Positions 25,153 to 34,849 of a DNA stretch of 64,000 nt are shown piece by piece; the stretch's first letter is position 1; every line of letters starts with the position of its first letter. The position numbers were made by a program, and so were the translations under genes. Under the pieces are notes generated by a model. The model saw only the letters and a list, made by a program, of their open reading frames with translations, ran no database searches and was not told where the DNA came from. The DNA is taken from the NCBI RefSeq assembly GCF_034424545.1, contig NZ_CP139971.1:2108001-2172000 (forward strand), written 5' to 3'. Source of the stretch: Trinickia caryophylli. Lineage in GTDB: Bacteria > Pseudomonadota > Gammaproteobacteria > Burkholderiales > Burkholderiaceae.

Positions 25153-25407
25153 GCGACGGCGCAGCTCGAGACGGAACGCTTCGTCGCTATGTACGAGGCC
25201 TTGTCGCAAGGGCGGCTCGTCGAAGGGCGTGCGATCTTTCATGAACTCGCGCCGCTCGTCAACGCGCTGATATCCGAGCCGAATCCGGCCCCCGTCAAGG
25301 CGGCGCTCGCGATTCAGGGGCTTATCGCGAACGAGCTGCGCAAGCCGATGACCGTGGCGAGCGAGGCGCTCGGCGCACGGCTGGCGCAATTGCTGGCGCA
25401 GCACTAG
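25153..25407 (+). pseudogene. 3' fragment of the dapA-like gene (duplicate)
   Basis: The frame ends like the intact gene at 22268-23128, from ATAQLETERFVAMYEAL to the stop, with a few substitutions (ATAHLKTE there, LLAQH here instead of LQAQH). The 5' two-thirds, including Tyr133 and Lys161, are missing, so it cannot be an active enzyme. Confidence 0.88.
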
Positions 25408-25889
25408 CCGCACTAACGACGGCGTATGCCGAGCGCGGGAGCCACCGGCCTCGTTGACGGTACGACGGTACGCGGGCGTTGGCCCACGCACATGCCGCTG
25501 CGCGCTATTGGCGGTGTGCCTCGACACGTTCGGCCAACGCGCCCGCCACGGAATCGATGACGCTGGCCCAATCGCCGAGCGCCGGCTGCCGGAAGAGCCG
25601 CGCGCTTCGGTACCACGGGCTGTCCTCGCGCTCGAGCATCCAGCGCCAGCAGGTATCGAGCCGGTTCAGGATCCAAAGCGGCTTGTTCAGCGCGCCTGTC
25701 AAATGCGCGGTGGACGTATCGACCGAAATCACGAGGTCGAGGTTTTCGACGAGCGCGGCGGTATCGGCGAAATCGCGCAGGTCGTCGGTCCAATCGACGA
25801 TATTCCGGCTCGCTTCGTCATGTTCGGCGGCGGTTTTCAACTGCGCGGAGGCCGGGCCGACTTGCAGACTGAAAAAACGCACGCCGCTC
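25153..25889 (+). repeat. right arm of the duplicated dapA-tail/TPR-tail segment
   Basis: The right arm carries the dapA fragment, the same ~97-bp spacer and the 3' end of the intact TPR gene. The offset to the left arm is a constant 2279 bp up to about 25567 and 2501 bp from 25790, the difference being the 222-bp deletion in the left arm. Confidence 0.9.
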
Positions 25890-27238
25890 ACGTGGACGAT
25901 CGGTGCCAATTGCTCGAAGCTCAGCGAACGCCGCGCATCGGTCTTGCGCAGCTCGGGGACGTGCGGTCGCGCGCCCCCGGCCCACACGAGCCCGACCTTC
26001 AACGTCTTTTCGTCGATACCGTTTGCCGCGATGCGCTCGCCGAAGTGGCGCACGCTCTCGGCATCGGCTTGCAGATAAGGTGTTTCGCTTGGAATCGAGG
26101 CAAGTCCGGTGCGCAGGGCAAGCGGCAGACTCAGGAGCGGGCAATGGCAGTCGAAGGGCGGCAGCGGCTGACCGGCCTCGACGAGTTCCGCCACGCCGGC
26201 GAGAGGGCGGAGCAGACGCATCAGTTCGGGCTGCACTTCGAGAACGACGCGCGCACCGCGCCGCGCAACCTGAGCCGCGTATCGGCAAAACTGGATCGTG
26301 TCGCCGAGCCCCTGCTCGGCGTGCAGCAGGATCGTCTCGCCGTCGATTGAGGTGTCGCCGAGCCAAAGCGGTTGTGCGAACGGGCGTTTGCCCACCTTGA
26401 TGCGCTTGCGTTCCCAGCGCCATTCGTACTCGCGCCAGCCCGCATCGAAGCGGCCCATCTGCAGCAGGCAGAGCGCGCGGTTCCAGTGTGTCTCGGCCGC
26501 ATCCGGCATCAGCGCGAGCGCGCGATCGTAGCAGGCGAGCGCATCCGCATGACGGTTCAGGTCGACATACGTCAAACCGAGGTTGCTCCAGGCATCGACG
26601 AGCCCGGGCGCCAGCGCGAGCGCCCGTTCATAACTCTCCAATGCATCCTGCGGCCGGTTCAGATCGGACAGCGCGTTACCGCGATTGCTCCACGCCTCCG
26701 CGTAGTGCGGACGCAGCGTCACGGCCTGGTCGCAACTCGCGAGTGCGTCGGCGGGATGCCCGAGGTCGCGCAGCGCGCAACTGCGATTGCTCCAGGCCTC
26801 GGGATAATCGGGCCGTGCGGCAATCGCCTTCTCGAAGCTCGCGAGGGCTTCGGCGGAACGATCGAGGGCGGCAAGCGCAGTGCCGCGATTGTTGAGCGCG
26901 TCGGCGAAGCCGGGTTTCAGCACGAGCGCACGATTCGCCGCGGCCAGTGCGGCGTCCGGCCGACCCAGCGCATTGAGGGCGAAGGCGAGATTCGAGTGAA
27001 TCGGCGCCTGCATGCCGTTGATGGCGATGGCTTGTTCGAGCAGGCGCGCGCCTTCTTCGAGGCGCCCGGACTGCAGCGCAAGGGCGCCGAGCAGTTGCAG
27101 CGCGTCGAAATGCCGGGGCCGCTTGGCCAGGATTTCGCGATAAAGCTCTTCGGCGTCAGCGAACGCGCCGTTTTGCTGCAGCGCCACGGCCTGGTGGAGA
27201 AGCTGGTCGAGATGCCGCGGATTGCCTGGCTTGCTCAT
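25505..27238 (-). CDS. TPR protein with C-terminal glycosyltransferase-like domain
   Basis: A 577-aa protein. Residues about 10-290 are tandem 34-residue TPRs (for example DALNNRGTALAALDRSAEAL and AEAWSNRGNALSDLNRPQDA). The C-terminal half resembles the ADP-heptose/O-GlcNAc transferase fold: LLHAEQGLGDTIQFCRYA, LKVGLVWAGG, and DLVISVDTSTAHLTGALNKP. Such proteins are frequent in Burkholderia and probably glycosylate a protein or envelope component; the substrate is unknown. The ATG at 27238 fits the family start. Its 3' end is duplicated at 23226-23388. Confidence 0.82.
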   Translation of the reverse strand: MSKPGNPRHLDQLLHQAVALQQNGAFADAEELYREILAKRPRHFDALQLLGALALQSGRLEEGARLLEQAIAINGMQAPIHSNLAFALNALGRPDAALAAANRALVLKPGFADALNNRGTALAALDRSAEALASFEKAIAARPDYPEAWSNRSCALRDLGHPADALASCDQAVTLRPHYAEAWSNRGNALSDLNRPQDALESYERALALAPGLVDAWSNLGLTYVDLNRHADALACYDRALALMPDAAETHWNRALCLLQMGRFDAGWREYEWRWERKRIKVGKRPFAQPLWLGDTSIDGETILLHAEQGLGDTIQFCRYAAQVARRGARVVLEVQPELMRLLRPLAGVAELVEAGQPLPPFDCHCPLLSLPLALRTGLASIPSETPYLQADAESVRHFGERIAANGIDEKTLKVGLVWAGGARPHVPELRKTDARRSLSFEQLAPIVHVSGVRFFSLQVGPASAQLKTAAEHDEASRNIVDWTDDLRDFADTAALVENLDLVISVDTSTAHLTGALNKPLWILNRLDTCWRWMLEREDSPWYRSARLFRQPALGDWASVIDSVAGALAERVEAHRQ

Positions 27239-27400
27239 GAACGCTCGACAACGATGGAATGAAAGGCGAGTTGCGTGCGTCGAACTGCATCGCGGCGGCG
27301 CGACGCCCGAAGGCAGCGATTATCGCGCAAAGCGGTTCCTTCCGCCGCAAACCGGCTTCACGCTGCGCGGGATCGTTTTCTCGCGGGTGCGTAGTCGCGC

Positions 27401-27712
27401 TCAGACGTTCGTGTACTGGCTGCACCAGCCCTTCGCGGCCACCTCTTTCTGGCCGAACAGAATACAGCCGCCCCAGGCGTCACCGGACTTGCCGTCGAAG
27501 AGAGAACAGTTCGCACAGCGCTGGCCGAACTTGTAGGTGGGGTAGCGGCTCGCATCCACTTTCGAAGCATCGAGCCGATACCCATACTGCTTGGCCTGGG
27601 CATCGCTTTCCTCGAGCTTCGATGGCTCCGCGGCGGCTCGAGCGCCACGCTGCATTGCGAACGAAGCGGCTCCGAGGCAGGCAATCACGAACGTGCGACG
27701 CGATGCGTTCAT
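27401..27712 (-). CDS. high-potential iron-sulfur protein (HiPIP)
   Basis: A 103-aa exported protein. A twin-arginine signal (SRRTFVIACLGAASFA) precedes a mature domain with the four HiPIP cysteines in CANCSLF, GGCILF and GWCSQY. HiPIPs are periplasmic one-electron carriers with a [4Fe-4S] cluster, folded before Tat export. The ATG at 27712 has AGGAG upstream. It stands alone; no photosynthetic or oxidase partner is adjacent. Confidence 0.93.
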   Translation of the reverse strand: MNASRRTFVIACLGAASFAMQRGARAAAEPSKLEESDAQAKQYGYRLDASKVDASRYPTYKFGQRCANCSLFDGKSGDAWGGCILFGQKEVAAKGWCSQYTNV

Positions 27713-27818
27713 GCGTGGCTCCTGTCGATCGATGTAGGGAACGTTGCTTGATTGTGGTTTTGCCGGGCCGCCGATGCAAGGTGCGGCCCCGCGCGGCCCA
27801 AGGTGCGATCGCGTTCGC

Positions 27819-28580
27819 TCATCCGGCCGGCAGCGAACGCAGGTCGACGGCGGGCTCGGTGCCGAACGCATCGCTCAGCAGGTAATCGACGAACTTGTGC
27901 GCGGCTTCGTCCGGCGACGTGAGCTTGCCCGTCGCTTTGAGGTCGACGAACTTGCCGCGCGACGGAAAGCGCGCTTCGTCCGTGGCCCGCAGCGCGGCCT
28001 GCATGTCCGTATCGACCACACCGGGCGCGATCGTCGCGATGCGCATGCCGCGTTCGCCGTCGAGCGCCGCGGCGCGCGCGTGGTGATCGAGCGCTGCCTT
28101 GGTCGCGCAGTAGATGCTCCAGCCGGCATAGGGATTGCGCGCGGCGCCGCTCGATACGTGAGCGATACGCCGGTCGGCTGCTTCGCACGTGGCCTCCGAG
28201 AAGGCGCTCGCAAGCATGAGCGGCGCCGCGACGTTGAGGACGACCGCGCGCGCGACCTCGAGCGGCGGCTGCTCGCCGCACGGGCCGATCGGCGCAACGG
28301 TCCCGGCATTGTTGATGAGCACCGCGTGCGCGGCGTGGCTCACGAAGCGCCTCAACTGGCCTTGCGCAAGCCATTGCTCGATGGCGCGCGTATCGGCGAG
28401 ATCGACTTCGGCTTGCTCGACGGCATCGGCATAACGCGAATCGAGCGTGGCTTGGCGCGTTCGGGAGACACCGAGCACGACGAAGCCGCGTGCGAGCAGC
28501 GCTTCGCTCAGCGCGGCGCCGAGGCCGCGCGTGTGGCCCGTGACGATGGCTTTGGGCGCGGATGGGGTCGGAGGGGTCAT
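27819..28580 (-). CDS. short-chain dehydrogenase/reductase
   Basis: A 253-aa Rossmann-fold oxidoreductase. The cofactor motif is TGHTRGLGAALSE (a TGxxxGLG variant), the NNAG motif is LINNAGTV, and the catalytic Ser-Tyr-Lys set is in VSSGAARNPYAGWSIYCATK. The ATG at 28580 is chosen because the fold begins a few residues later; the frame extends further upstream. The substrate is unknown. It is separated by 106 bp from the HiPIP gene. Confidence 0.85.
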   Translation of the reverse strand: MTPPTPSAPKAIVTGHTRGLGAALSEALLARGFVVLGVSRTRQATLDSRYADAVEQAEVDLADTRAIEQWLAQGQLRRFVSHAAHAVLINNAGTVAPIGPCGEQPPLEVARAVVLNVAAPLMLASAFSEATCEAADRRIAHVSSGAARNPYAGWSIYCATKAALDHHARAAALDGERGMRIATIAPGVVDTDMQAALRATDEARFPSRGKFVDLKATGKLTSPDEAAHKFVDYLLSDAFGTEPAVDLRSLPAG

Positions 28581-28756
28581 GGGCAATTCCGATAAGTCAG
28601 TGAGGGCGGCTAACCAGGGAATTGGCGGCAAGACCCGATGATGGCGCAAAGAGGGGCATGACTGCAACCGGGTCTGGTCGCGACCGCCGCGGGCAAGTCA
28701 TCCCGGTGAGCGCTGAAGCCGTTTGGAAACGACGGCTGCATACTCGCAACGGATGT

Positions 28757-28797
28757 GGCCCAGCCGTGCGCGGGCGCGCCCCGCGCAAGGCTGGGCC
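28757..28797 (-). terminator. long GC hairpin after the Old Yellow Enzyme gene
   Basis: The arms GGCCCAGCC (28757-28765) and GGCTGGGCC (28789-28797) pair perfectly, and the interior GCGCGGG/CCCGCGC can extend the structure. It is located about 40 bp beyond the end of the minus-strand gene at 28836. There is no T tract on the exit side, so efficiency is uncertain. Confidence 0.5.
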
Positions 28798-28835
28798 CGG
28801 CAGCATCGGGCGCTTCCGGGTGGCCGTTGCCGCGC

Positions 28836-29900
28836 TCAAGCGGCGGCGAGCTTGGGGTAGTCGATATAGCCGGCCGGGCCTTGCGCATAGAACGTGGCCG
28901 GGTTGGGTTCGTTCAGCGGCGCGTCGGATGCAAAGCGCGCGGGCAGGTCAGGATTGGCGATGAAAAGCTTGCCCCATGCGACGGCGTCCGCTTCGCCCGA
29001 GGCGAGCACCGCCTCGGCCGATTGCTTCGTGAATTGCTCGTTGGCGATATAGACGCCGCCGAACGCCGCTTTCAGCGACGGGCCGAGGCGGTTGTCGCCG
29101 AGCGATTCGCGCGCGAAGAGGAACGCGATGCGGCGCCGGCCGAGTTCGCGGGCAACGTAGCCGAACGTTGCTGCGGGGTTCGAATCGCTCATGGAGTGCG
29201 AATCGCCGCGCGGTGCGAGATGCACGCCGACGCGGCCCGGGCCCCATACGGCGATGCACTCGTCCACGACCTCGAGCATGAGCCGCGCGCGGTTTTCGAT
29301 CGAGCCGCCGTAGGCATCGGTGCGTTTGTTCGTGCCGTCTTGCAGGAACTGGTCGAGCAGGTAGCCGTTGGCGCCATGCACTTCCACGCCGTCGAACCCG
29401 GCGGCCTTGGCGTTTTCCGCACCCTTGCGGAACGCGGCGACGATGCCCGCGATCTCGTCGAGTTCGAGCGCGCGAGGCGTGACATAGGCGCGTTGCGGCC
29501 GAACGAGGCTGACGTGGCCGCCCGCGGCAATTGCGCTGGGCGCGACCGGCAGTTCGCCATCGAGGAAGATCGGATCGGAGATGCGGCCCACGTGCCAGAG
29601 CTGCAGCATGATGCGGCCGCCGGCGGCATGAACGGCTTCTGTGACGAGCTTCCACCCGGCCACCTGCTCGTCGGACCAGATTCCCGGCGTGGCGGCATAG
29701 CCGACGCCTTGCGGCGTCACCGAGGTGGCTTCGCTGATGATGAGGCCGGCGCTTGCGCGCTCGGCATAGTACTGCGCCATCATCGCGTTGGGTACGCGTA
29801 CGTCTCCCGCGCGCTGGCGCGTGAGCGGCGCCATGACGATTCGGTTCGGCAGTGTCAGGTCGCCGGCGACGAGCGGATCGAAAAGAGTAGGCATGGTCAT
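28836..29900 (-). CDS. Old Yellow Enzyme-family NADH:flavin oxidoreductase (NemA-like)
   Basis: A 354-aa FMN-dependent ene-reductase. Family elements are LPNRIVMAPLTRQRA, LQLWHVGRIS, the catalytic HGANGYLLDQFLQDGTNKRTD block (His-Asn substrate pair), and GGSIENRARLMLEVV. It would reduce activated alkenes, quinones or maleimides. An ArsR-type regulator lies 58 bp upstream on the same strand, as seen with electrophile-responsive nemRA-like units. The ATG at 29900 has AAGG upstream. Confidence 0.92.
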   Translation of the reverse strand: MTMPTLFDPLVAGDLTLPNRIVMAPLTRQRAGDVRVPNAMMAQYYAERASAGLIISEATSVTPQGVGYAATPGIWSDEQVAGWKLVTEAVHAAGGRIMLQLWHVGRISDPIFLDGELPVAPSAIAAGGHVSLVRPQRAYVTPRALELDEIAGIVAAFRKGAENAKAAGFDGVEVHGANGYLLDQFLQDGTNKRTDAYGGSIENRARLMLEVVDECIAVWGPGRVGVHLAPRGDSHSMSDSNPAATFGYVARELGRRRIAFLFARESLGDNRLGPSLKAAFGGVYIANEQFTKQSAEAVLASGEADAVAWGKLFIANPDLPARFASDAPLNEPNPATFYAQGPAGYIDYPKLAAA

Positions 29901-29958
29901 TTACCTTGTTGGCGGGGCGTGCCCGCGCTGATCGGATAGTTTCGGAACGGCGGTCTCG

Positions 29959-30261
29959 CTAGAGATCCGCTCGCAGAGCGTCGAGGAACGTCCGAATGAC
30001 GGCTTCGTTGCGCAGGAAGAACGACCATTGGCCGATGCGCGTCGCGGTGACGAGCCCGGCACTCTGGAGCGCCGCCAGATGAGCGGAGCAGGTGGACTGC
30101 GACAGGCCGCAGCGCGCGGTGATCTGGCCGGCGCACACGCCGTGGTCGAACGCGAATGCCTGATCCGGAAAGTTCTTTTCCGGGTCCTTCAGCGCGGCAA
30201 GGATTTCACGACGCACCGGATTGGCCAGCGCTTTGTGAATGGCATCGACGTCGATCGTCAT
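29959..30261 (-). CDS. ArsR/SmtB-family transcriptional regulator
   Basis: A 100-aa winged-helix repressor: IHKALANPVRREILAAL, then GQITARCGLSQSTCSAHLAA as the recognition helix. Cysteines in GVCAG, ARCG and STCS could sense electrophiles or thiol reagents. The ATG at 30261 is preferred to a TTG eight codons upstream. It precedes the ene-reductase in the same direction and probably controls it. Confidence 0.85.
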   Translation of the reverse strand: MTIDVDAIHKALANPVRREILAALKDPEKNFPDQAFAFDHGVCAGQITARCGLSQSTCSAHLAALQSAGLVTATRIGQWSFFLRNEAVIRTFLDALRADL

Positions 30262-30440
30262 CTCTGGGCAGGGCAACGTAAGCAAACATTCGAGCGAACA
30301 TGAATCGCTTCGAGTGGAATCATATATCGGAACTTAACGATATGTATAAACCATGGTGAAGGTGTGGTTAATGTGGCCGTGGTGACGGGGCCCGAGTGCA
30401 ATCAGCGCTGGGGTGTTCCGTGCGAACGGCCTGTTTGCGC

Positions 30441-31988
30441 TCAGGCATTGAAGACGGACACGGCATCGACGAGTTTGATCGTTCTTGCTTGAAGCCCGTC
30501 TGCTGCATCCCGCAATTGTTCGACGAGCGTGGCGTTTTGCTGCGTCATTTCGTCGAGTTGATTGATGGCGATGTTCACCTGGCCGATGCCATCCGCCTGC
30601 TCTCGCGTGGCGGTGCCGATCGCGCCGAGGAATTGGGCCACGCCGGCGACTTGCGCGACGATGCCTTGCATGGCCTCGCCCGCCTTGTGGGCGAGATCGC
30701 TGCCGCTTTCGATCTTGTCGACGCTGTCGTTGATCAAGCCTGCAATTTCCTTTGCGGCAGCCGCGCTGCGCTGGGCGAGCGAGCGGACTTCGCCCGCCAC
30801 CACGGCGAAGCCGCGGCCCAGGTCGCCCGCCCGCGCCGCTTCCACGGCTGCGTTGAGCGCGAGAATGTTCGTCTGAAAGGCGATGCCATCGATCACGCCG
30901 ATGATCTCGCGGATCTTTTGACTGGCCGCGGTGATCGTCGCCATCGTGTCGACCATCTCCGTGACGGCTTCACCGCCGGCGGATGCAGCCTTGTGCGCCT
31001 CGCCCGCGAGGTCGCTCGCCTGCTTGGTGGTCTCCGCGTTGCTGCGCACGGTGCCCGTCATCTGCTCCATCGACGCGGCCGTTTCTTCGAGGTTCGCGGC
31101 GGATTGTTCGCTGCGCTTGCTCAGATCGCCGTTGCCGGCGGCGATTTCGTTCGATGCGGTTCTGAGGCCGCTCACCTGTTCGCTGACGTCGGCAACGAGC
31201 GAGCGCAGGTTCAATCCCGATTGATTGACGGCACGCAGAATCATGCCGATCTCATCGACGCGGTTCAAATGAACGTTCTCGCCGGGCTGGCCCGCCGCAA
31301 CCGATTGAGCCTGCTGGAGGACGCGCTCGAGCGGCCGGGCGACCTGAGCGTCGAGCCATGCCATCGCAACGAGCGAAAGGACCGCGGAGAGCCCGCTGAA
31401 CCCCGCGAGCATGGCATCACGCAGCCCGAAGCCGAACGCGCCGGCGATGGAGAGGGCGAGCGCGCTCAGCAACGCCGAGCGGATGCGCCAGCGCACTGGC
31501 ATCGTCTGCAACAGCGACATCCACGCGAAGGCGCCCGTGCGAACGATGATGCCTTGATGAAACCGCCGGCTGCCTGCCTTGTCTTCGCGGAAGTCGCGAT
31601 AGAGCTTTTCCGTGGCGGCGATCTCGTCGCGCGTGGGCTTCGTCCGCACGGACATGTAGCCGACGAGCGCGCCGTTGCGGATGACCGGTGTCGCATTGGC
31701 CCGGACCCAATAGTGATCGCCGTCCTTGCGCCGGTTCTTGACCAGCGCGGTCCACGAGCGGCCGGCCTTGAGCGTGCTCCACATGTCGGCGAACGCCTGC
31801 GTCGGCATATCGGGGTGCCGTACGAGGTTGTGCGGCTGCCCGATGATTTCATCGTGATCGAAGCCGCTCACCTGCACGAATGCGGCGTTCGCGTATCTGA
31901 TATGGCTTTGGGCGTCGGTGGTCGACATCAGCGTCGCGTCATTCGGAAAGTCGAATTCGCGTTGAGTAACAGGAAGGTTGGTGCGCAT
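30441..31988 (-). CDS. PAS-containing methyl-accepting chemotaxis protein (Aer-like)
   Basis: A 515-aa chemoreceptor. An N-terminal PAS domain (about 20-125: [27 protein letters not shown]) resembles the FAD-binding PAS of Aer. Two hydrophobic segments around 165-205 anchor it, followed by HAMP and a signalling domain with the tip sequence [20 protein letters not shown]. It should signal energy or redox state to CheW/CheA. There is no periplasmic ligand domain. It is the only chemotaxis gene in the window. Confidence 0.92.
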   Translation of the reverse strand: MRTNLPVTQREFDFPNDATLMSTTDAQSHIRYANAAFVQVSGFDHDEIIGQPHNLVRHPDMPTQAFADMWSTLKAGRSWTALVKNRRKDGDHYWVRANATPVIRNGALVGYMSVRTKPTRDEIAATEKLYRDFREDKAGSRRFHQGIIVRTGAFAWMSLLQTMPVRWRIRSALLSALALSIAGAFGFGLRDAMLAGFSGLSAVLSLVAMAWLDAQVARPLERVLQQAQSVAAGQPGENVHLNRVDEIGMILRAVNQSGLNLRSLVADVSEQVSGLRTASNEIAAGNGDLSKRSEQSAANLEETAASMEQMTGTVRSNAETTKQASDLAGEAHKAASAGGEAVTEMVDTMATITAASQKIREIIGVIDGIAFQTNILALNAAVEAARAGDLGRGFAVVAGEVRSLAQRSAAAAKEIAGLINDSVDKIESGSDLAHKAGEAMQGIVAQVAGVAQFLGAIGTATREQADGIGQVNIAINQLDEMTQQNATLVEQLRDAADGLQARTIKLVDAVSVFNA

Positions 31989-32348
31989 GCGTGTTGCTTT
32001 CTTCGAGTTGGCTGCGGGCTACGCAATGGGATTGACGGCGCGGCCGACAGCTAGGGTGGTTTCCGGTTCCGGACCGTCGCCACTGTTGGTATGGGTGGCC
32101 TTCGCGGAGCGGTGTCCGCAAATGGTCTGTCAATTCTGGCATGACGAAAGCACGAAACGTCGTGCGTTCCGGCGAGTTGACGCCAAATTCAGATTTGCCT
32201 GACGGATCGATATCGCGCTCTGCGCGAGGCACTGCGCCGACTGTGATGTCGTTGCCACAGGAAAGGAGCAGTTCCCGGACTGAATACCGTTTTCGCCTTA
32301 TAGTCGGACTAAATATCCGACCATTTCCCGAGAGAGGAGGAGACGAGC
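31989..32348. other. divergent gap between the chemoreceptor and an MFS gene
   Basis: A 360-bp gap. The only distinct element is an inverted repeat GTCGGA (32303-32308) and TCCGAC (32316-32321) overlapping a TATAGT hexamer at 32299-32304, 28-50 bp before the MFS start. It may be an operator at the MFS promoter. I see no gene here. Confidence 0.45.
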
Positions 32349-33677
32349 ATGAACCGGAAGTCCGAGGCAACGACGCATACGCAGTACCGCTGGCACGTGC
32401 TGATCTGGCTGCTGATCGGCGGCATCATCAACTATCTGGACCGGGCCAATCTGTCGATTGCCGCGCCGGGCATGATTCAGGATCTCGGCCTCACACGTAC
32501 GCAAATCGGCCTGCTCGGCACGGTGTTCTCCTGGACCTACGCGGTGATGCAGTTGCCGGCAGGCTGGATCATCGACCGCTTCGGCGCAAAGCGCGCCTAC
32601 GCCGTCGGCATGATCTGGTGGAGCGTCGCAACCTGGTTGACCGGCGTTGCCGGTTCGATTGCCGGGCTGATCGCGATGCGTGCGATGCTGGCCATTGGGG
32701 AGGCGCCCTGTTGGCCGACCTCGGCGAAGATCACTGCTTCCTGGTTCCCGGGCAAGGAACGCGGCTTCGCAACGGGGATCTGGGATTCCGCGTCGAAGTG
32801 GGGCCCCGCGCTCGCGCCCGCGTTGCTCGTGGCGCTGATGATCTCGTTCGGATGGCGCTCGCTTTTTCATGTAACGGGCGCAGTCGGCATCGTCTTCGCG
32901 GTGCTGTTTCTGCTTTTTTATCGCAACCCTACGGAAAGCCGGCGACTCTCGCGCGAGGAGTTCGCCTACATCGAGGCGGGCGGCGGCGGGCACGAGCAGC
33001 CGCTCTCGAGTTCGGCGCTCAAGTGGCGTTCGCTGTTCATGCATCGCAGCGTGTGGGGGATGATCTTCGGTTACTTCTGCGCGATCTGGCTCTGGAACAT
33101 CTTTCTCGTCTTTCTCCCGCTTTATCTGTTCGATCGCTTTCATGTCTCGCTGGGGCAACTCGGTGTCTACGCGAGCATCCCCTGGTTCGGCGGCGCGATC
33201 GGCGAGATCGCGGCAGGCTGGGTAGCGAGGAAGATGGTGGATGGCGGAGTTGCTTCGTCGATGGACGCGAAGCGTATCGTCATTGTCTGCTGTGCGTTGT
33301 TGGCGGGCGCCTGCGTGATCGCGCTGCCGTTCGTGCAGTCGATCGCCGCGACGCTCGCGTTGATGACGTTCGGCCTTGCATTCATCGCCGCGACTATCGG
33401 CAATGCGTGGGCGCTCGCGGCCGACCTCGCGCCGCCCGCCATGGTCGCTTCCGTCAGCTCGGTGCAGAACTTCGGCGGCTATTTCGGCGGCGCGTTTTCG
33501 CCCGTCGTGGTGGGACTGATTGCCGACCGGACCGGCTCTTACTCGCTCGCGTTCGTCAGCGGCGGGGCGATCGCCGCATGTGCCGCGTTCTTCTACTGGT
33601 TCATGGCGCGCCGGCGCATAGAAGGTGCTCCGCGCGACGATGCAGCGGCCATGCGGCGCGGCGATTCGCTCGTCTGA
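32349..33677 (+). CDS. MFS transporter, anion:cation symporter family
   Basis: A 442-aa 12-helix transporter. INYLDRANLSIAAPGM in helix 1 is the ACS-family signature (hexuronate, glucarate, phthalate, tartrate carriers), and GWIIDRFGAKRAYA marks loop 2-3. It is distinct from the two aromatic-cluster MFS proteins. The ATG at 32349 has AGGAGGAGA upstream, a strong ribosome site. No catabolic gene is adjacent, so the substrate cannot be named. Confidence 0.88.
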   Translation: MNRKSEATTHTQYRWHVLIWLLIGGIINYLDRANLSIAAPGMIQDLGLTRTQIGLLGTVFSWTYAVMQLPAGWIIDRFGAKRAYAVGMIWWSVATWLTGVAGSIAGLIAMRAMLAIGEAPCWPTSAKITASWFPGKERGFATGIWDSASKWGPALAPALLVALMISFGWRSLFHVTGAVGIVFAVLFLLFYRNPTESRRLSREEFAYIEAGGGGHEQPLSSSALKWRSLFMHRSVWGMIFGYFCAIWLWNIFLVFLPLYLFDRFHVSLGQLGVYASIPWFGGAIGEIAAGWVARKMVDGGVASSMDAKRIVIVCCALLAGACVIALPFVQSIAATLALMTFGLAFIAATIGNAWALAADLAPPAMVASVSSVQNFGGYFGGAFSPVVVGLIADRTGSYSLAFVSGGAIAACAAFFYWFMARRRIEGAPRDDAAAMRRGDSLV

Positions 33678-33895
33678 TCGCTCGTTTGATCGCTCACCTG
33701 ACCGGGGCGGCGGCGGGCGCCTTCCCCTCGCAGCCGGTTCGGTTGTTGTCTGAGCACTTGATTTCAACTACATAAATATAAAAACGTGGAGGAATCCTCC
33801 AATCGGTGCTACGCACTTGCCGTCTTTCGCCAGAATTCGCTCCATATCGTCGAGCACAATAACGTCATTCCTTTTTGCATATTCGAGGTTTGGCG

Positions 33896-34528
33896 ATGGT
33901 GTCGGTGGAGTTGCTTTTGGCGTTCGTGGCCGCGCTGGCGGTGGTCTATGCGATTCCGGGCCCCGATATGGCGCTGGTCGTGCAAACGAGCATCGCAGGC
34001 GGTACGCGCCGGGGGCTCGCGGCGGCGGGCGGTCTGGCCGTCGCGCGTGCCACCCACGTGGTTCTTTCGGCCTGCGGGGTGGCGGCGTTGCTGAAGGCGG
34101 CGCCCTGGCTTTACGAGATCGTGCGCTATGGCGGAGCCGCCTACCTCGCATATGTCGCAGTGCAGATTTTCCGCTCGCCGTTGTTCGCGCTGCCCGATGC
34201 GGCGCAAACGGGGCAGGCCGTGCCCTCGCCGCTGCGAGCGGCGTTCGTCAAGGGCATGTTCACCAATTTGCTCAATCCCAAGGCGCTGCTCTTTTGCTCG
34301 GTGCTGCTGCCGCAGTTCGTGCGGCCGTCTGCGGGATCGATCGGCTCGCAGGTGAGCGAACTCGGCGCCGCGCTCGTCGCATTCGGCATGCTCTTCGACA
34401 TCTGCTACGCGGCGGGGGCGGCACGGATCTCGACGCTGATCCGCAAGCACCCGCGCGCACAAACGCTGCAACGGTGGGGATTTTCCGCCGCGCTGCTGGG
34501 CTTCGCGTTGCGCCTTTCCTTCGACTGA
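33896..34528 (+). CDS. LysE/RhtB-family amino-acid exporter
   Basis: A 210-aa membrane protein with about six helices. The family signature near the N-terminus is YAIPGPDMALVVQTSIAGG, and FVKGMFTNLLNPKALLFCS carries the central NPK motif. These proteins export amino acids such as threonine, homoserine lactone or lysine. The ATG at 33896 fits the family start. It is monocistronic. Confidence 0.9.
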   Translation: MVSVELLLAFVAALAVVYAIPGPDMALVVQTSIAGGTRRGLAAAGGLAVARATHVVLSACGVAALLKAAPWLYEIVRYGGAAYLAYVAVQIFRSPLFALPDAAQTGQAVPSPLRAAFVKGMFTNLLNPKALLFCSVLLPQFVRPSAGSIGSQVSELGAALVAFGMLFDICYAAGAARISTLIRKHPRAQTLQRWGFSAALLGFALRLSFD

Positions 34529-34849
34529 CACCGGGCCCGTTCACGCCAATTGCAGTGCAAGGCGCAGGAACGCACACGGCCGTGGCCCGGCGTTTGCGCG
34601 CACGCGGTTCCACGGCACTTCCATGCTCCGGCCGGTGAGTTCCGGCCACTTTCGAAAGTGCATCTGCAGTGTGCCTTTCGAGTCCCCACAGTAAAGTACG
34701 ACGTTCACGCCGCGCACCGCCCGCTTGCGCGACCGCGCGTTCGAGCCCGTGCGCGAAAAGCGGCCGTGTGTCGTTTCACCGCCTGTCGTGGTTGCTGCCG
34801 GGCGCATTCGATCATGGCCCGTACGTCACTTTCCAAAGGGGACGGAGAT
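34529..34849. promoter_or_regulatory. gap before the dihydroxyacetone kinase gene, with palindromes
   Basis: A 321-bp region. It contains a perfect 14-bp palindrome CACTTTCGAAAGTG at 34647-34660 and, just before it, GGCCGGTGAGTTCCGGCC. Either could be an operator for the kinase gene. No coding feature is supported. Confidence 0.4.

Noticed and set aside
24958..25407. 149-codon plus-strand open frame as a new gene
   Set aside because: Its last 85 codons are the duplicated dapA tail and its first part is chance sequence of the insert; no ribosome site is visible.
25005..25527. Upstream extension of the Nudix frame to 641 codons
   Set aside because: The first part is antisense to the duplicated dapA fragment and spacer, which is host sequence, so the gene start must lie inside the inserted segment.
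32141..33775. Plus-strand open frame of 544 codons over the third MFS gene
   Set aside because: Same reason: alternative frame of a GC-rich membrane-protein gene.
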